The notes beneath the pieces were generated by a model. That model did not search any database, was not told where the DNA came from, and saw only the letters and a list, made by a program, of their open reading frames with translations. From an uncultured Endozoicomonas sp. (lineage in GTDB: Bacteria > Pseudomonadota > Gammaproteobacteria > Pseudomonadales > Endozoicomonadaceae), in NCBI GenBank assembly GCA_900299555.1, contig OODV01000129.1:1-48292 (forward strand): a DNA stretch of 48,292 nucleotides. Direction: 5' to 3'. Each line of letters begins with the position of its first letter. Within the stretch, counting starts at the first letter, position 1. Shown one piece after another: positions 9,091-16,739 of this stretch. A program made the translations under genes and the position numbers.

Positions 9091-9249
9091 GGTACGTACC
9101 TGTCCGTGGTAACGTTGTAATACATCCATTTTGCCATAAAGTAAGGTGGCTGCTTATCTTGTATTGAACGGATATTGTTATAAGGTTAAATATCGGCCAT
9201 TTTGTTGTAAGTTCTATAAAGAATCTTTTTCTATACCACTGGAGGTCAT

Positions 9250-9945
9250 ATGCAGAAGGTAGTTGTGGTGACTGGTGTGAGCCGGGGACTTGGACTTGAG
9301 CTTTGTCGTCAATACCTTTCAGAGGGGGCTAAAGTGTATGGTTGCTGCCGGTTGCCGGAGCAGTCACAGCAACTTCTGGAGCTAAAACGCAATGCGGGCT
9401 ATCAGTTTGAGTTGGTGCCTCTTGATATTACCCAACCCGGAATGATTCATAATCTGCAATATGTCATTGAAGAGCCTATTGATATCCTGGTCAATAATGC
9501 CGGTATTTACGGTCCCTCCGGGCTATCTTATGATGAAGTGACTGTAGACCCATGGATGGAGGTTCTCAGGGTTGATACTGTGGCTCCGATGATGGTTACG
9601 CAGGCATTGGTCGAAAAAGTAGCCCAGAGTCATGATAAGAAAATCATCATGATGTCCAGCAAAATGGGGAGTATGGGAGATAATCAGAAAGGAGGCAGCT
9701 ATATCTACCGTTCTGCTAAAGCTGCACTGAATGCTGTATGTAAAAGTCTGGCCATTGACCTTGCTGAGAAGGGGATCAGCGTAGGCATTTTGCACCCGGG
9801 CTGGGTGCAGACAGATATGGGTGGAGCTAATGCCCTGATAGATACTGAGACCTCCATCCGGGGTATTCGAAAAGTCATTGAGCAACTTTCTTTGAAAAAC
9901 AGCGGCCGGTTTATCAATTATGATGGTTCAGTGATTCCCTGGTGA
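9250..9945 (+). CDS. Short-chain dehydrogenase/reductase (C-factor-like)
   Basis: A 231-residue classical SDR, an NAD(P)-dependent oxidoreductase of unknown substrate. The cofactor motif TGVSRGLG is at residues 8-15, NNAG at about 81-84, and the catalytic YRSAK (YxxxK) at about 155, with an upstream serine stretch MMSSKMG. PGWVQTDMGG after the active site is typical of the C-factor/carbonyl reductase subgroup. GGAGG lies immediately before the ATG. The YciC-like membrane gene follows after 24 bases on the same strand and may be co-transcribed. Confidence 0.9.
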   Translation: MQKVVVVTGVSRGLGLELCRQYLSEGAKVYGCCRLPEQSQQLLELKRNAGYQFELVPLDITQPGMIHNLQYVIEEPIDILVNNAGIYGPSGLSYDEVTVDPWMEVLRVDTVAPMMVTQALVEKVAQSHDKKIIMMSSKMGSMGDNQKGGSYIYRSAKAALNAVCKSLAIDLAEKGISVGILHPGWVQTDMGGANALIDTETSIRGIRKVIEQLSLKNSGRFINYDGSVIPW

Positions 9946-9969
9946 GTTAACTAATCTGGTGAAATTTGA

Positions 9970-10626
9970 ATGGCATCTATTGTTCAATCGTTACGCTTTT
10001 TTTCTTGTTATGGATTGAGTTTGACAGCCTTGTTCCTGTTGGCAGCTGTTCCGTCTGAAATTATTGGCTTCTACCTTCATCAGTCTTTTGCAACCACTGG
10101 AGACCTGAGTGGTGGGTTTGTTGACCTGCTTACCTCCGTATTGATTGAGCCTCTTGCCACAGGGGCTGCTATTTTCTTTATTGAGAGTCGTGATCAGGGA
10201 GGGAAGTTAAGTATTTACGACAGTTTAATGAAATCAACAGGCATCTATTTTCCGTTGGCTACCAGTTATCTGTTAGTGTTTGTGATGGTTACGCTTGGGT
10301 TGAGTCTCTATCTGATACCAGGTTTTTATCTGTTGTATAAACTGATGTTTGTGGAATATCGGGTTGCCCTGAAAAAAGAACAACCAATGGAAGCTATCAG
10401 AGCCAGTTTTAACCAGACGAAGGGGAGTTGGTCTTTGTTGTTTCTACCCTTTGTATTTCTGCTGATCATTCTGCTGTCTTCTCAAACCCTGATTGGTTAT
10501 TTATTGACGAGCCAGAATGATATGCTTTTGCAGGTATTTGGTGGTGTTTTTGAGTCTCCCTTCATGGCGTTTGCTGTTGTGGTTGGGTATCGACTATTCA
10601 GTCTAACCAGTGAACCGCTCTCATAA
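9970..10626 (+). CDS. Integral membrane protein, YciC/UPF0259-like
   Basis: A 218-residue protein with about five or six hydrophobic segments and the sequence layout of YciC-type inner-membrane proteins of unknown function. LYLIPGFYLLYKLMFVEYRV followed by an amphipathic EAIRASFNQTKGSW segment is characteristic of that fold. Function is unknown. It lies 24 bases downstream of the SDR gene. Its last six bases overlap the end of the convergent Hpt gene, an unusually tight tail-to-tail junction with no room for a separate terminator. Confidence 0.75.
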   Translation: MASIVQSLRFFSCYGLSLTALFLLAAVPSEIIGFYLHQSFATTGDLSGGFVDLLTSVLIEPLATGAAIFFIESRDQGGKLSIYDSLMKSTGIYFPLATSYLLVFVMVTLGLSLYLIPGFYLLYKLMFVEYRVALKKEQPMEAIRASFNQTKGSWSLLFLPFVFLLIILLSSQTLIGYLLTSQNDMLLQVFGGVFESPFMAFAVVVGYRLFSLTSEPLS

Positions 10627-10944
10627 ATTGGGGTAGTGGGCTTCAATACGTTTGAAACTATCATGCAGCTTAAGAAACAGAGGTTCATAATGCTCAGACT
10701 CAATCTGCTGCCCAGAATACTCCAGGTCTCCGGCAAGTGAGGCTAATTGATCCGCTCCGACAATAGCGGCCCCCCCTTTAATACGATGGGCAAAACTGAC
10801 AATAAGCACATTCTGGCGGTTATTGACCGCTGTTTTTAAATTCAGGATATCTTCCCGGGTACTCTGGAAAAAGGTTGATAACAGTTCTTCCAGTAGTGCC
10901 TCGTCACCATCAACAACTTGATTTAAATTTTCCAGATTTAACAT
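10621..10944 (-). CDS. Stand-alone Hpt (histidine phosphotransfer) protein
   Basis: A 107-residue single-domain phosphotransfer protein that would shuttle a phosphoryl group between a hybrid kinase and a response regulator. The motif AHRIKGGAA places the phospho-accepting histidine at residue 53, in the middle of a four-helix bundle pattern. The N-terminal DEALLEELLSTFF and the end are typical of Hpt modules. It lies 61 bases downstream of the DUF1631 gene on the same strand. No kinase or receiver is encoded in this window, so its partners are elsewhere. Confidence 0.9.
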   Translation of the reverse strand: MLNLENLNQVVDGDEALLEELLSTFFQSTREDILNLKTAVNNRQNVLIVSFAHRIKGGAAIVGADQLASLAGDLEYSGQQIESEHYEPLFLKLHDSFKRIEAHYPNL

Positions 10945-11005
10945 AAAGCCTTCCGTACAGATGTTTAATAAAATAGTTAGTCGCCATTAAAACTGAGGGC
11001 TTTAA

Positions 11006-12961
11006 TCAATGCTTTTTGAATCGCTCCATGACAGCTTGAATGGCACGATCAAAAATGGGGTTCTCTTCCATGATCCGGACTGAACCATTCTCAATTCCTT
11101 TCCTGAGGTCACTTCCGGATCGCTCCGCGACCCGCATTCCTGAGCGGTTTACAAAAATGTAGCGATGCCGGTCCTTACTGAGCCGCGCGAGCTTGCAGCG
11201 GAGGCGGTGAGAATCACCTTCGCCAATGAATTCAACCCATTGGCCCGGATGCAATTCGTCAATAATGATGGGTTCAAATGTGGAGTGGTAATCTTGTTGC
11301 TCACCAGTTATTTCATTTGATTTGTCCACGGTCAGTTCGAGTTCCAGGCGATCTTTATCCATCTCTATGTTGACTTCTGAAAGTGATATTTCCTGTGGAC
11401 TTATATCTGGTTTAACAGAGGAGAGAATGATCTCTTCTTCGAGTTCAGTTCCTTCTTTCGGCATTATTTCAGCTTGGAAATCAATGGTATTCTCTTGATC
11501 TTGATCCAGGATTTCTAATGGCTGTTCATTACTTTCAATTGGGTGTTTTTGATTTTTTGAATCATCATGCTCAGGTTGCAGGATAATATTCAGATTGTAT
11601 TGGAACCCATCTAGGCAATCCTGGAATATATCTGGGTTTTCACTGTGATCAGAGACGATTGTTCGAACAGTGTGTTCAATCAGCATCAGCACATGGCTAC
11701 TTAGTTTTAGGTCTTTGCAGTACTGCATCCCGGCAGAGGTCAAGGTGTTTAACAAGAGGCGTGCGGGATGTTCCTGGTCAGTTAAAAATGCATCATCCAA
11801 AATGGCTTGCTTTAAGATCGGAATCTGTAAAAGAGCAATCGTTTTTTTGATTTCATCAGGCAGGTTATGATCTTCCAGTATGTACTCAAATAACCAGCCA
11901 ATCATATTGATCAGATCTTCGTGGTGACGTGAAAGCTTTGAGCTCACGCCCTGTATTTCCATAGCACCTATAACGGAGTTGTGAAGGTTTCTTATTGAAA
12001 TCTGCTGCTCAAGAATCTCCAGCTGAAGTGTACTGAGGACATTGGCCAGATCAATAGCCCTCACCCTGTTGGCCTTGGCCTCTGGGATGAGCTCATCTTC
12101 TGCCAGCATGTCTTCTAATCGGGATACCAACTTGTCAGCAAAGGCATCCAGAAATTGTGGGCTCTCCATTTCAGGATAGGGATCTTGATGTACGGCTGGC
12201 TGTCTTGATTTGTAGGATTGGGGAATAGACATAAGCTTTTGATCAGTGCTTGAACTGCTGTTTCTCTCCAATATTTCCGGTGGAGATAGCTGCTTGGGTT
12301 TCAACCCTTTATCAATGAGTAGTTGATCGACTTTTAGCCAAAGCTCATCAGCTGGTTTTTTCAAGTGACAGGCAAACCAGACGAATAGCTGTTGTTCAAT
12401 ATCATGGTCTGGGTGCAGGCTTTCAATAGCGGAAGAGAAGCTTTCACATATCCGCTCTGGCATGGCCGGATAAGTACCTTCATGCAGAGGGTACTTAGAC
12501 TCAAGACAGAGTTTGATTCGGCAAATACGCTCTGAATTATTACTGCTCTCAAAATGTTTTGTTGCAGAAAACCAGAGAAGTTTATGGTCAAGCTCGGCAT
12601 TGTCCAGTAGCTCAAGCGTCAACGTACCCTCATTTTGCTTTGATTGTTCATTATCGATATTGGTCAAATTGTTGATAAAGCACTTTTGGATGGATGATTC
12701 GGATTTCTTTAGACGGTTCTTGATATCTACCCAGCGCATTATGTCCTGGTCATTGTTGATTTCTTCCAAGTGAGCTTCCAGTTGAGAAGATAAAGCAGGG
12801 ATCAGTTTTTCGGCCTCAGGATAAATGATCGCTTGAACCAGTTGATTTAGTTCAGAAAAAAGAGAGCGTTGCGGGGGGGTGTCATCACCACTTCGGCTAA
12901 GAGGTATAATGTTGGAATACTGAACTGACATGCTGGCCACATCCCTGTACTGCACTGACAT
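11006..12961 (-). CDS. DUF1631 family protein with C-terminal PilZ-like domain
   Basis: A 651-residue soluble protein. The helical N-terminal two thirds include DAFADKLVSRLEDMLAED and RHHEDLINMIGWLFEYILED. The C-terminal 100 residues have PGQWVEFIGEGDSHRLRCKL, RYIFVNRSGMRV and NPIFDRAIQAVMERF, the conserved end of DUF1631 proteins, which resembles a PilZ-type barrel. The canonical c-di-GMP motifs RxxxR and DxSxxG are not evident, so binding is doubtful. The first 25 residues contain a small direct repeat (MSVQY at 1 and 11), so the true start may be Met11. Residues about 480-560 are acidic and low in complexity. It probably forms an operon with the Hpt gene. Confidence 0.8.
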   Translation of the reverse strand: MSVQYRDVASMSVQYSNIIPLSRSGDDTPPQRSLFSELNQLVQAIIYPEAEKLIPALSSQLEAHLEEINNDQDIMRWVDIKNRLKKSESSIQKCFINNLTNIDNEQSKQNEGTLTLELLDNAELDHKLLWFSATKHFESSNNSERICRIKLCLESKYPLHEGTYPAMPERICESFSSAIESLHPDHDIEQQLFVWFACHLKKPADELWLKVDQLLIDKGLKPKQLSPPEILERNSSSSTDQKLMSIPQSYKSRQPAVHQDPYPEMESPQFLDAFADKLVSRLEDMLAEDELIPEAKANRVRAIDLANVLSTLQLEILEQQISIRNLHNSVIGAMEIQGVSSKLSRHHEDLINMIGWLFEYILEDHNLPDEIKKTIALLQIPILKQAILDDAFLTDQEHPARLLLNTLTSAGMQYCKDLKLSSHVLMLIEHTVRTIVSDHSENPDIFQDCLDGFQYNLNIILQPEHDDSKNQKHPIESNEQPLEILDQDQENTIDFQAEIMPKEGTELEEEIILSSVKPDISPQEISLSEVNIEMDKDRLELELTVDKSNEITGEQQDYHSTFEPIIIDELHPGQWVEFIGEGDSHRLRCKLARLSKDRHRYIFVNRSGMRVAERSGSDLRKGIENGSVRIMEENPIFDRAIQAVMERFKKH

Positions 12962-13100
12962 TACCTGTAGGGTAAGTACCCACAGAGACCATTCATATCG
13001 TTTAATTATAATTATATTGAAAGCTCTTAATTAGATTAAGAAGCAATAAAAATGAGAGGGAGTCTGTCATTTGTCAAATAAATGACAACAAGCCAGAATG

Positions 13101-13400
13101 TTATCCCTCTCTGAGTTCCTTAGCTATTTCTTTAGCCTTTTCAAGCGCTTTATTGAAGCCATTTTTAAACAGATTTTCACGAATCTGCTTCTGGAGCTCT
13201 TCCGGTGTAATTTCTCCATTTTCTGAAGTGCTTTCTGCAAGCTTGTTTTCTTCCTTGTTTTGCACAAGATCAGAAAAGGCCTGAGATTGCATCGGATCAA
13301 TACGGTCTACCGGTTTGACATTACCTACCTGGCCTGAGTTATCAGAGGGTAGGCTCTCAACATCCTTGTTGGTAATGAGTGACATGTTCAGGCTCTCCAT
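13101..13400 (-). CDS. Hypothetical small protein, possible T3SS-related
   Basis: A 99-residue acidic, helix-rich protein without membrane segments. It has a polar N-terminus and a C-terminal amphipathic helix (about 70-99, with NGFNKALEKAKEIAKELREG). An internal segment RIDPMQSQAFSDLVQ faintly resembles the mid-region of inner-rod proteins (SctI), and the length fits. Identity is far too low to claim this, and it lies away from the sct genes. Alternative starts at Met1 and Met6 exist. It shares no operon with DUF1631, from which it is separated by about 140 bases. Confidence 0.55.
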   Translation of the reverse strand: MESLNMSLITNKDVESLPSDNSGQVGNVKPVDRIDPMQSQAFSDLVQNKEENKLAESTSENGEITPEELQKQIRENLFKNGFNKALEKAKEIAKELREG

Positions 13401-13646
13401 TGCCCAGTGTAAGCTGGTTTCTTGTAAATTATCAGAATGTCGCCTTTTCTGGCGGCATTGTTCGCTAATGATTTCAACCCTTCTAATGCTCAGTCTAGAT
13501 TATGAATAGGGATTATATAAAGATAGATGTCCTTGTTTTTACTTTATGATCGCTATTTGGTTCAACGAGCTGACTGCTGGTCTGCTGATCATAAAGCCAC
13601 CTGCCATACCGCCGACAACTGAATCTAGTACAGCCGGGAGATAACT
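13401..13646. other. Divergent intergenic region
   Basis: 245 bases separate the minus-strand 99-codon gene from the plus-strand 101-codon gene. It should hold both promoters. I see no strong palindrome or clear sigma-70 pair. Confidence 0.4.
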
Positions 13647-13952
13647 ATGAGCGGTGAGCATTTTACGTTAACGATCAGCCAAAGCACATCTGACGCCGGC
13701 GATTTTGCCATACATATGAAAGAACCAGATAAACCTGAGCAGTTATTAGTGCATTTAAGGTTTATGCCCTTAGCGATGTTTGATGAAACATATCTGGATG
13801 ATTTGGTTGGAGTAATGGCCAGAAAACTGGCCAAGAGAATTATTGAGTGGCGTGTGGCACCCGATGATTCAGATGCCATGCAGGCCTGTCAGGATGAAGC
13901 TCGTGCTGTGGTGCAGGAAGCCCTTGAAAAAATGAAAAAACACCCTGAATAG
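13647..13952 (+). CDS. Hypothetical conserved-looking protein
   Basis: A 101-residue acidic cytoplasmic protein with GGGAGA upstream of the ATG, so expression looks real. The N-terminal 45 residues read as beta strands (FTLTISQSTSDAGDFAIHM, LLVHLRFMPL). The rest is helical, with Ala-rich EARAVVQEALEKMKK at the end. No family is recognised. A bulged hairpin covering the stop codon (13939-13966) may end the transcript. Confidence 0.65.
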   Translation: MSGEHFTLTISQSTSDAGDFAIHMKEPDKPEQLLVHLRFMPLAMFDETYLDDLVGVMARKLAKRIIEWRVAPDDSDAMQACQDEARAVVQEALEKMKKHPE

Positions 13953-13966
13953 CCATTTCAGGTGTT
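13939..13966 (+). terminator. Possible hairpin terminator over the stop codon
   Basis: AACACC(C)TGAA pairs with TTCAGGTGTT with one bulged base. On the plus strand no T run follows. On the minus strand a T run would follow, so it could rather stop transcripts coming from the right. Confidence 0.35.
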
Positions 13967-13975
13967 AATATCCTT

Positions 13976-14107
13976 ATGGGAAAATCATTAATTTATACTG
14001 AAGAGTATGACTTGATCATGGAAGTCCTTCCTCGTCTAATCACTCCACCTGACTTCTTCAACCCTGACATAAGATTCCTTTCTCAGTTCAAGCCAGAATG
14101 CTTCTGA
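13976..14107 (+). CDS. Doubtful 43-codon ORF
   Basis: An ORF starting MGKSLIYTEEYDLIMEV and ending FLSQFKPECF. It has no clear ribosome binding site and no recognisable family. It sits at the left edge of a region that looks like decayed or repeat DNA (14108-14440). It may be the head of a broken gene, perhaps a transposase fragment. Confidence 0.2.
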   Translation: MGKSLIYTEEYDLIMEVLPRLITPPDFFNPDIRFLSQFKPECF

Positions 14108-14443
14108 CCAGGCGCAAGAGTGCAGGAATACTGGCGCCTTTCAAGTTCTTGCAACAACGGCAAAAGCATTTTGGCTTAAGCCCGTTGGGTGGTTTGTAAA
14201 GCCGCTTTCCAGCTTCGCTGATCTGGTTTCAATGTAGAGCCACTAAAGCTCCAGTTCGCCTTATGGAATGCGGCTTTACGAACCAGGCTACGCGCCCCGC
14301 TGGTTTTGGAACCTTGTCAACAGACTCTAATATGAGAGCATTCGATTAAGCATTGGCCATTAGGTCATGCGTTGAATTCCCTATAGGCGAACATACAGAC
14401 AGCCGGTATGTTGTAGCGATTTTTTATTATGAAATGACTCTCT
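14108..14443. repeat. Non-coding region with long palindrome, probable repeat element
   Basis: TGGTTTGTAAAGCCGC (14190-14205) is mirrored by GCGGCTTTACGAACCA (14270-14285), 15 of 16 bases matching as an inverted repeat around a 64-base centre that itself has short complementary pieces. The region has higher GC than its surroundings and many stops in all frames. This fits a small dispersed repeat or an insertion-sequence remnant inserted between genes. Only one copy lies in the window. Confidence 0.5.
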
Positions 14444-15334
14444 ATGGACATGACCCGCTTCGTGAATACTTTTGGCCGTTATCTTCGGCAGAAGTACGGG
14501 GAAAAAGTGCACAAAGTTTCGGTGAATGCATCATTTACCTGTCCAAACCGAGACGGCAGTAAAGGTATTGGTGGCTGTACATTTTGTAATAATGCCTCTT
14601 TCAGTCCAGGCAGTACGAAAGCCGGTGATATTTCTGAACAGATCCGGCAGGCTCAGGAAAAGGTTGGGGCCCGTACCGGGGCCAAAAAATTCATTGCCTA
14701 CTTTCAGTCCTACAGTAATACCTATGGTTCTCTTGAAGATCTCAAGCGCTATTATGATGAGGCGCTGGCCCAGCCTGGTGTGATAGGTCTTGCTGTTGGT
14801 ACGCGCCCTGACTGTGTGCCGGATCCGGTTCTTAAACTGCTGTCAGGCTATCAGGATCAAGGTTATGAGGTTTGGCTGGAGCTGGGCCTTCAGTCAAGCT
14901 TTGATCACACCCTTGAACAGATCAACCGTGGTCATAGCTATAGCGATTATGAGGATGCTGTAATCAGGGCAAAAAAATATGGTCTTAAGCTGTGTACTCA
15001 TCTGATTGTAGGGCTGCCTGGAGAAGAGCCTGAGGATTCGCTGGTAAGCTTTGACCGTGTCATTGAACTTGGGGTTGATGCCATTAAAATACACCCGCTC
15101 CACATTGTTAAAGGCACTCAAATGGCTCGACAGTGGCGTAAGGGAGAGGTTCGTGAGTTAACAATGGAATCTTATACGGATGTGCTGGCAAAAATGATTT
15201 TACGGTCACCAGAAGGATTATTGTTTCACAGGCTGACGGGGTCAGGCGAGCGACAGTATCTTCTTTCGCCAGAGTGGACAATGCATAAGTGGGATGTGCT
15301 GGGGGCTCTTTATAAAAAGCTGGAAACGAGTTGA
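14444..15334 (+). CDS. yhcC: Radical SAM protein YhcC (TIGR01212 family)
   Basis: A 296-residue radical S-adenosylmethionine enzyme of the YhcC family, whose reaction is not firmly known. Family signature ASFTCPNRDGSKGIGGCTFC gives the iron-sulfur ligands Cys33, Cys45 and Cys48, with the long first spacing peculiar to this family. VGTRPDC, WLELGLQSS, THLIVGLPGEE and IKIHPLHIVKGT are the other conserved blocks. Length matches E. coli YhcC (about 309 aa). The first of two closely spaced ATGs (14444, 14450) is used. It stands alone, with a GC-rich hairpin after it. Confidence 0.93.
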   Translation: MDMTRFVNTFGRYLRQKYGEKVHKVSVNASFTCPNRDGSKGIGGCTFCNNASFSPGSTKAGDISEQIRQAQEKVGARTGAKKFIAYFQSYSNTYGSLEDLKRYYDEALAQPGVIGLAVGTRPDCVPDPVLKLLSGYQDQGYEVWLELGLQSSFDHTLEQINRGHSYSDYEDAVIRAKKYGLKLCTHLIVGLPGEEPEDSLVSFDRVIELGVDAIKIHPLHIVKGTQMARQWRKGEVRELTMESYTDVLAKMILRSPEGLLFHRLTGSGERQYLLSPEWTMHKWDVLGALYKKLETS

Positions 15335-15371
15335 AAATTGCTGGCTTATTTTATGTGAATCCTTACATAGA

Positions 15372-15388
15372 GGCTGCTATAGGCAGCC
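15372..15388 (+). terminator. Small hairpin downstream of yhcC
   Basis: GGCTGC and GCAGCC pair across a TATAG loop, 38 bases after the yhcC stop. There is no T run, so it may be only an mRNA 3' end structure. Confidence 0.35.
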
Positions 15389-15509
15389 GTTAAAACTCTC
15401 ATCCAATTATTGTCTTTTATCCAGAATATTATTCTCTGTTGATCAAAGGGTAATTCCTTCACTGAGAAAATACAGATCTCAGTTTATTGGGCCTAGTTTT
15501 GATTTTTAC

Positions 15510-15675
15510 TTAAGTAGCTGATTATATCGAGGCGAATATTTCTGGCTGAGTGGATAGTTACAATGCAAGGCACAACATAGGGAGCATAGCCATAGCTATG
15601 TGACCGGAGTTGTAACACCGCAGGATGACTATCTACTTAGCCAGAAAATATGATTTCATGTGGTTAACTACTTAA
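15510..15675 (+). repeat. MITE-like palindromic repeat, copy 1
   Basis: A 166-base imperfect palindrome bounded by TTAAGTAG (15510-15517) and CTACTTAA (15668-15675). Arms near 15537-15559 and 15627-15650 (ATATTTCTGGCTGAGTGG against its complement) match almost throughout. The centre CATAGCCATAGCTATG forms a further stem. The middle 115 bases are about 80% identical to the complement of 18837-18965, so this is a mobile or dispersed repeat rather than a unique structure. It encodes no protein. The rest of 15389-15925 holds nothing else that I can identify. Confidence 0.8.
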
Positions 15676-15925
15676 TACTGTATCCGGTAGCAATCTATTT
15701 CCACGGCATGTTTTCATAAATGTCGATATTGCTGCGTTCATTACCGCTAGCGAACTAATGACCTGCTGGCATAATGCTGGCATACCTCTTTAGATTCCGA
15801 TTTTCATACTAGTTTTTTCTTTCTTGTTTACGAGCTCCACTATCACCCCTGAATAGCTCTCTAAGGAAGCTGAATTCAATACTGAGCAGAAAGAATAGAG
15901 CTATTTATCTTTTTTGGGAGGCGGT

Positions 15926-16567
15926 GTGCTCCGGGATTTTGATACAAAAATATATCATCGTTTATTGACAGTACCTGGAGGAAGGCCGGTTCGATATGCT
16001 GCGGGTCAGGTCATCTGCTTTCAGGGGGGGGAGGCCAATGCTCTGGTCGTTGTTTCGGGTGCTGATATTAAGGTGCAGTATGTCTCAGCATCCGGAAGAA
16101 AGTATACCCTCGGTCAGGAAGAGGATTATTTCGGAGTCTTGGGGGAAATGGAACTATTCAGCGGCTCAGGAACCCATATGCTCAGTGTTGTTGCCGTTAA
16201 TCCCGTTGTTGGTTATCAGCTTACCCGAGAGAAAGTTTTGGGTGCTTTGGTAAAAATGCCCGATCTTGCTCTGGATTTTCTCGCACTGATGTCAAACCGA
16301 TATCACACGACGGTGACCAGAGCGATGGAGAATATTCTCTATGGCCTTCGATTCAATGCGCTTAAAAGACTGGTTGACCTGTCAGATGCGGCCGATCACG
16401 GTGCTTTTATGGTTGGTCAGGACATTGAGGCTGAGAGTTTGGGAACCTCTTCCCGAGCGTACCGGAGAGTTTTAAAGAGTCTTATCGATGAAGGTGTGCT
16501 GGAGAAGCATGGAAATAGTTTCAAACTTATTAATCCTGAGCAGGCTTTTTCAGAAATACAGACATGA
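15926..16567 (+). CDS. Crp/Fnr-family regulator, YeiL-like
   Basis: A 213-residue transcription factor. The N-terminal cyclic-nucleotide-binding-type beta barrel (about 20-115) has RYAAGQVICFQGGEAN and FGVLGEMELFS. A long dimer helix (MSNRYHTTVTRAMENILYG) follows, then a winged-helix C-terminus with AESLGTSSRAYRRVLKSLID as recognition region. No cAMP-binding arginine pattern or Fnr-type cysteines are seen. The C-terminal half resembles E. coli YeiL, which sits beside nupX. Here too a NupX-like transporter is next, so control of nucleoside uptake is likely. GGGAGG supports the GTG at 15926; a TTG at 15914 would overlap that site. Confidence 0.85.
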   Translation: MLRDFDTKIYHRLLTVPGGRPVRYAAGQVICFQGGEANALVVVSGADIKVQYVSASGRKYTLGQEEDYFGVLGEMELFSGSGTHMLSVVAVNPVVGYQLTREKVLGALVKMPDLALDFLALMSNRYHTTVTRAMENILYGLRFNALKRLVDLSDAADHGAFMVGQDIEAESLGTSSRAYRRVLKSLIDEGVLEKHGNSFKLINPEQAFSEIQT

Positions 16568-16599
16568 ATCAAAAAATGATCAAAATTTAACAAAAAATG

Positions 16600-16645
16600 T
16601 ATTCAACAGGACAATTGTCCTTTTTTACGAAGCCTCTGTTGAATA
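16600..16645 (+). promoter_or_regulatory. Nested hairpins upstream of the nucleoside transporter
   Basis: The perfect palindrome AGGACAATTGTCCT (16608-16621) is followed by six T and looks like a factor-independent terminator. It is enclosed by a second perfect pair, TATTCAACAG (16600-16609) and CTGTTGAATA (16636-16645). The inner structure may simply end the regulator transcript. The enclosing arms suggest an additional folded state or an operator. Confidence 0.55.
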
Positions 16646-16659
16646 AAGATAGGGGTAAT

Positions 16660-16700
16660 TAAGGCCAGCCTTATTTCTTGAGCGGTTTTCATTGAAAACT
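16660..16700 (+). other. Two further small hairpins in the transporter leader
   Basis: TAAGGC (16660-16665) pairs with GCCTTA (16668-16673), though the 2-base loop is tight. GTTTTC and GAAAAC pair around ATT near 16684-16698. Together with the nested structure at 16600-16645 they fill most of the 172-base leader before 16740. Confidence 0.3.
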
Positions 16701-16739
16701 GTGGGCATCATTTTTCTTGTTTATTGTTAGGGGGCACTC

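Noticed and set aside
13101-13400. Calling the 99-residue protein SctI (T3SS inner rod)
   Set aside because: Only a faint similarity of one segment and a fitting length; far from the sct genes, so left as hypothetical.
14353-14562. 69-codon ORF overlapping the start of yhcC
   Set aside because: It runs out of frame into yhcC, whose iron-sulfur motif begins within it; no independent support.
16600-16739. Purine riboswitch before the nucleoside transporter
   Set aside because: The paired arms do not form the three-way junction of a purine riboswitch; the first hairpin with its T run looks like a terminator.
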